From positions 6,562,902 to 6,626,901 of the forward strand of contig NC_087076.1 of assembly GCF_026151205.1 (NCBI RefSeq): a DNA stretch of 64,000 nucleotides. The letters run 5' to 3'. Shown here piece by piece: positions 60,434 through 64,000 of this stretch. Within the stretch, counting starts at the first letter, position 1, and each line of letters begins with the position of its first letter. A model generated the notes under the pieces. That model saw nothing but the letters and a program-made list of their open reading frames with translations. It was not told the origin of the DNA and did no database searches. The position numbers were made by a program, and so were the translations under genes. Origin of the DNA: Bolinopsis microptera (taxonomy: Eukaryota > Ctenophora > Tentaculata > Lobata > Bolinopsidae).

Positions 60434-61022
60434 ATCCCACATTTGTAACTTGTGGTCAGATAGTCTATTCTAAATACCACAACTTAGCTGCGTACACATT
60501 TAACAAACTAACCCCTCCTACCATCAGATACACGAGCCTATCTTCACTACACCACCAAGACACTGTTCTATTACACACCAACCCACTGGTGCTTCACCAG
60601 TACTCACTATAACACCATCAAAGGGTGCTCAAATGGTTTGGGATACTTCTACACCAATTCTTTCAAGAACGACCCCCTGAAATCTACATTCAATACGCCT
60701 ATCAATAGTAAGTGTATTAATCGTTTCCTATTCATCTTAAAGTTTGAACATATGGCGGATCTGTAGCTGTAACTGTTTTTTTCCTCTTTTCTCATTTCTA
60801 TCGAAATTCCTTCTACCAAACCATCTAACTCCTTTTCAACAGTTTATGAAGGGTGTTTTGTTCCGGATGTGCACAAAGCCACCGAAGTGAGGACCTCTGT
60901 TACTAACGGAGCGAGAGTGGGAGAAGAGATAACAGTTTCGTGTCCTGATCTTGGGGACAGAAAGTTCCTTTGTCAGACAGGGAACACGTGGGAGCCACCT
61001 GACGTGGCAGGTGCTTGTTTAG
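60434..61022 (+). CDS. Extracellular exons with a Sushi-like module
   Basis: Two exons. The second (60843-61022, phase 1 at both ends, acceptor CTTTTCAACAG, donor GTAAGA) encodes a Sushi/CCP-like module with four Cys and the C-x-x-G-x-x-W ending (VSCPDLGDRKF, CQTGNTWEPPDVAGAC). The first ends at 60707 in phase 1 and encodes FYYTPTHWCFTSTHYNTIKG and CSNGLGYFYTNSFKNDPLKS. Its acceptor could be TTTGTATTCAG at 60433 or CTACCATCAG at 60527. The longer form has useful-looking sequence (FVTCGQIVYSKYHNLAAYTF) but needs a one-base shift near 60550; the shorter keeps frame unaided. All phases match the ShKT and CNGV exons upstream. The gene may continue past the donor at 61023, but no further exon was recognised in the window. 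Confidence 0.6.
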
Positions 61023-62337
61023 GTAAGACACATGACACACACAAGTTAAATGGAAATTACAGGTGTTGTATTGTGAGACTCAGGTTATTACAAAAGTACT
61101 GCTGAGCTACACCTTTCCAGCTGGTTCATACAAAACTCACCATTCTCAGTAACATCATCTCATAACATTTGTCACTGAGTACGTTGAGTCATCAGGTGGC
61201 TCAAATTTGGAAAATATGGCCGCGGTAAATCGGGATTAACCCATAGATCTTACCCCTCCCACCCCCACCCCGGGCCTCACAACTCACATAACGCCTCCCC
61301 CGTTTCCATATTTCTTCATCAGCACTTACCACAGTGATTGCATGACATGATTCTGGATGATAGATCGTCAATCAATAAAGAGCATGAAATGAGACGAGAA
61401 AGTTCGTTTCCCTAACTCAGATATCAAATAAAACATTAGATAAGTAGAAACAAGCTCTTATACCATGATGATCATACAAACATGATAAAAAACCACATCG
61501 TGAATCAAGATACACGGCGGATGTATCACAGAAATATGCAATAAAAGGATCCAATCATACGGTTTATGGAGACCGAGAAGTTGATAACGGATCATCACGG
61601 GGTCCGGACCTCTCGGCGTAAGACTCTACTGCGGTTAGGGTTAGGGTTAGGCTTACGTCGTAGTAGTCCCGGACCCATCATCACATCTGGATTATGTTGC
61701 TCAGTGAAAACTTGAACGAGGCATTTCAATAAAAAACTTGAACGAAATTGTTCTGTATTATCAGTGGTTTTGATATTTTACTACTGAAATCTCAATGGAC
61801 TGTGAGGCTTAAATAATAATAATTTCTTATATTCTCTTCAACAAAAGTTTTTCTTTCAGGATACCCATTATAAAATGTAGTAGGTTGCTTGTTGAAGCAC
61901 TTATTTTGATGATATATTTTTTAATATCTTAACTGTGTCTGGCCAAATTGAATTGATATACTTTATTTATCTGAAACAACATCCAGTTTTGTTATACTTG
62001 TAATTTTTTTATAATCATTATTATGTAAAAGAAGAGATTCAGTTAAATTTTAGTCAACAAGTTAAGAAATATTGGGCAGAAAATATAAATTCCCTATATT
62101 ATTATGATGAAGTTGGTTTTCAACATTTAATCAATCATCTATGAAAATTCTGCTTCATTTCACATTATCATACCTATGTCAAGTTGATGCATTAAGTGAT
62201 TAACCTAATTAGGTGATTAACCCGAGTAAGTGATTAACCCGAGTAAGAAACCCTATTAGCTCCTATTTTCCTATAGTAGTCTCACTCTCCCAACAATAAC
62301 ATTGTAAGCTGTACCAGCATAGGGGGGGGGGGGCAAC
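61023..62337. other. Non-coding region after the Sushi exon
   Basis: No exon could be supported. A 75-bp imperfect inverted repeat at about 61598-61676 (GGGTCCGGAC ... GTCCCGGACCC) encloses three TTAGGG units. A G tract lies at 62322-62332. Confidence 0.5.
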
Positions 62338-62338
62338 G

Positions 62339-62838
62339 CCCCAAAAGGCCCCGATTTCTAGGGCCCTTTTTGGATTTTCGATATGTGTAGGGCCTTTTGG
62401 GGCCCTAGAATTAACTTCAATTTCATCAAGTTTGATATATGCTAAGTGCTTTAATGATATTATCTGACTACTTGCACAGTACTTTTATGTTTATTTGAGT
62501 GTATTTACATGGAGATTATGGTCCATAAACACTATCAAATAGTGGTCAGGGCCAAAAGGCCCCAAAAAGCCCCGATTTCTAGGGCCTTTTTGGATTTTCG
62601 ATATGTGTAGGGCCTTTTGGGGCCCTAGAATTAACTTCAATTTCATCAAGTTTGATATATAGCTAAGTGCTTTAATGATATTATCTGACTACTTGCACAG
62701 TACTTTTATGTTTATTTGAGTGTATTTACATGGAGATTATGGTCCATAAACACTATCAAATAGTGGTCAGGGTCAAAAGGCCCCGATTTCTAGGGCCCTT
62801 TTCGGATTTTCGATATATGTGGGGCCTTTTGGGGCCTC
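62339..62838. repeat. ~215-bp tandem satellite, 2.3 copies
   Basis: Unit features are AAAAGGCCCCGATTTCTAGG, GGATTTTCGATATGTGTAGG and ATGGTCCATAAACACTATCA. The copies start at about 62339, 62553 and 62773 (partial). The two full copies are nearly identical. Confidence 0.88.
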
Positions 62839-63177
62839 ACGCTTAATATAAGGTCATATTAAAATAGCCCATATCTACGCATTTTGTATTGCTATTCGGT
62901 AATCTGCCGATGTAATTGTTGGGACACAGTCCGGTCACGGACCTAACACTTTGGGATACTGCTGAAACTAACGGACTTGTTCCTGGACATTGTACCATGT
63001 ATTTAGCCGTTTTAAGCCGGGGCTCTAGTCACCCAAAATGTTTTGTTGAGCAGCTCATTTCACTCAAAGTAATGTTTGTAATTGTCAGGTATTCTCATAC
63101 CATCCTCAAGCGATGACAACCTAGGTTTCAGCAGCTCTGGAAATAAATCAATGACATAATTTTTTTTTACTAGTCAG

Positions 63178-63834
63178 TGTAATAAGCGCCAAGCGCGAGC
63201 ACAGAACTTTTTTTTCTCCGATTTCGATAAAATTTGGTACCAAAAGTTGTCAAAAAATGTGAATAAAATAAATCCACCGTGTAGCAATTTTCGCTAAAAA
63301 TTCTACACGGCGCTTGTTCGCCGCGCGTGCTTTTTTCGCGCAATTTTTTTGTTTTTGGCCTATAACTTCCACATTTTCAATTATTATCACATAGTTATTA
63401 TGGTATCGTAATCAGCTCATCGAGACGAAACTTTTAGTACTAATATTTTAAGATTTAAAGGAATTTTTTTTCAAAAGTTTTTAATCTGAACACCATGGGT
63501 GTAAATTTTGAACAATTTTCGAAAATTTGGTGCTTTAAATATTATAATTTTTGTACCAAAAGTTGCGTCTGATTAAGCTCATTACGATCCTGTAAGAATT
63601 ATTTCAAAATATTCAATATTATAGGAGTTATTATTATATAGGCATTTTAAGCGATAAATTAACCATTTTTCGTACTTTGTACACTTTTGCAATGCACAGG
63701 AGGCCCACATACATCTCGACGTTATCGTGCTACACGGTGAATTTTCATTATTCACAGTTAAAGGCAACTTTTGGTACCAAATTTATCAAAATCAGAGACA
63801 AAAAATTCTGTGCCAACTCATGGCGCTTATTACA
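63178..63834. mobile_element. 657-bp inverted-repeat element
   Basis: Ends begin TGTAATAAGCGCCA in both orientations, and imperfect inverted similarity extends about 75 bp (GATTTCGATAAAATTTGGTA; GGTACCAAAAGTTG). An internal hairpin GTGTAG...CTACAC sits near the left arm. The longest inner ORF has no recognisable content. It is probably a non-autonomous DNA transposon; the target duplication was not resolved. Confidence 0.78.
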
Positions 63835-64000
63835 TAGACCATACTGAGGCCCAGATGTTTGAGCCCCTACCCGGTTGCAGAGATACATTGCAAAAGTTTA
63901 TCTCGGATAGAACCGAAAAAACCCGGGATCGTAAAATGCAAAAAATGCTAATATTCAGTCGACCCCAAGGAGAACATGGAGCGGAAGGAGAACAAGGAAA

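Overview
This is animal nuclear DNA, A+T-rich and dense with repeats. Several multi-exon genes with short GT-AG introns encode conserved eukaryotic proteins: mitochondrial Rho GTPase Miro, the HECT ubiquitin ligase HACE1, ribosome-biogenesis factor NSA2 and RNA exonuclease REXO5. A secreted ShKT-domain gene, CR1/L2-like LINEs and Ty3/Gypsy-type elements add to the picture. The mix fits an early-branching metazoan such as a cnidarian, but the sequence alone does not fix the phylum. No bacterial operons, CRISPR arrays or integrons are present.

Layout. 1-3.5 kb: non-coding, with a striking pair of hairpins. 3.6-5.9 kb: a plus-strand multi-exon gene for an unrecognised basic, coiled-coil protein, followed directly by a 21-bp minisatellite. 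6-10.7 kb: A+T-rich intergenic DNA with a MITE and a duplicated 180-bp block. 10.7-11.2 kb: a small single-pass membrane protein. 11.8-16.4 kb: Miro on the minus strand; 14 coding exons were traced and give 618 residues. 16.8-19.7 kb: HACE1, intronless, with two apparent 1-base losses near its 3' end. 20.2-21.0 kb: NSA2, intronless. 21.9-25.0 kb: REXO5, eight coding exons, 561 residues. 25-34 kb: no host gene seen, but a mosaic of nested short elements, a tRNA-like sequence and foldback repeats.

34-61 kb is mostly mobile DNA lying among plus-strand exons. These encode a signal peptide, an ShKT domain, an unnamed extracellular domain with a CNGV motif, a Cys-rich exon and a Sushi-like module. 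Every traced boundary is phase 1, so they may form one very long modular secreted gene. Between them lie a 2-kb TTAA-flanked DNA element, a young Gypsy element with identical 105-bp LTRs, a 1.35-kb palindrome with a partial second copy, a LINE split by an LTR element, and a second, decayed LINE in tail-to-tail contact with the first. 61-64 kb holds a short satellite and an inverted-repeat element.

The housekeeping genes share no evident pathway and look like ordinary neighbours. The most informative parts are the transposition records: target duplications, paralogous empty sites and nested insertions, which can be read directly.
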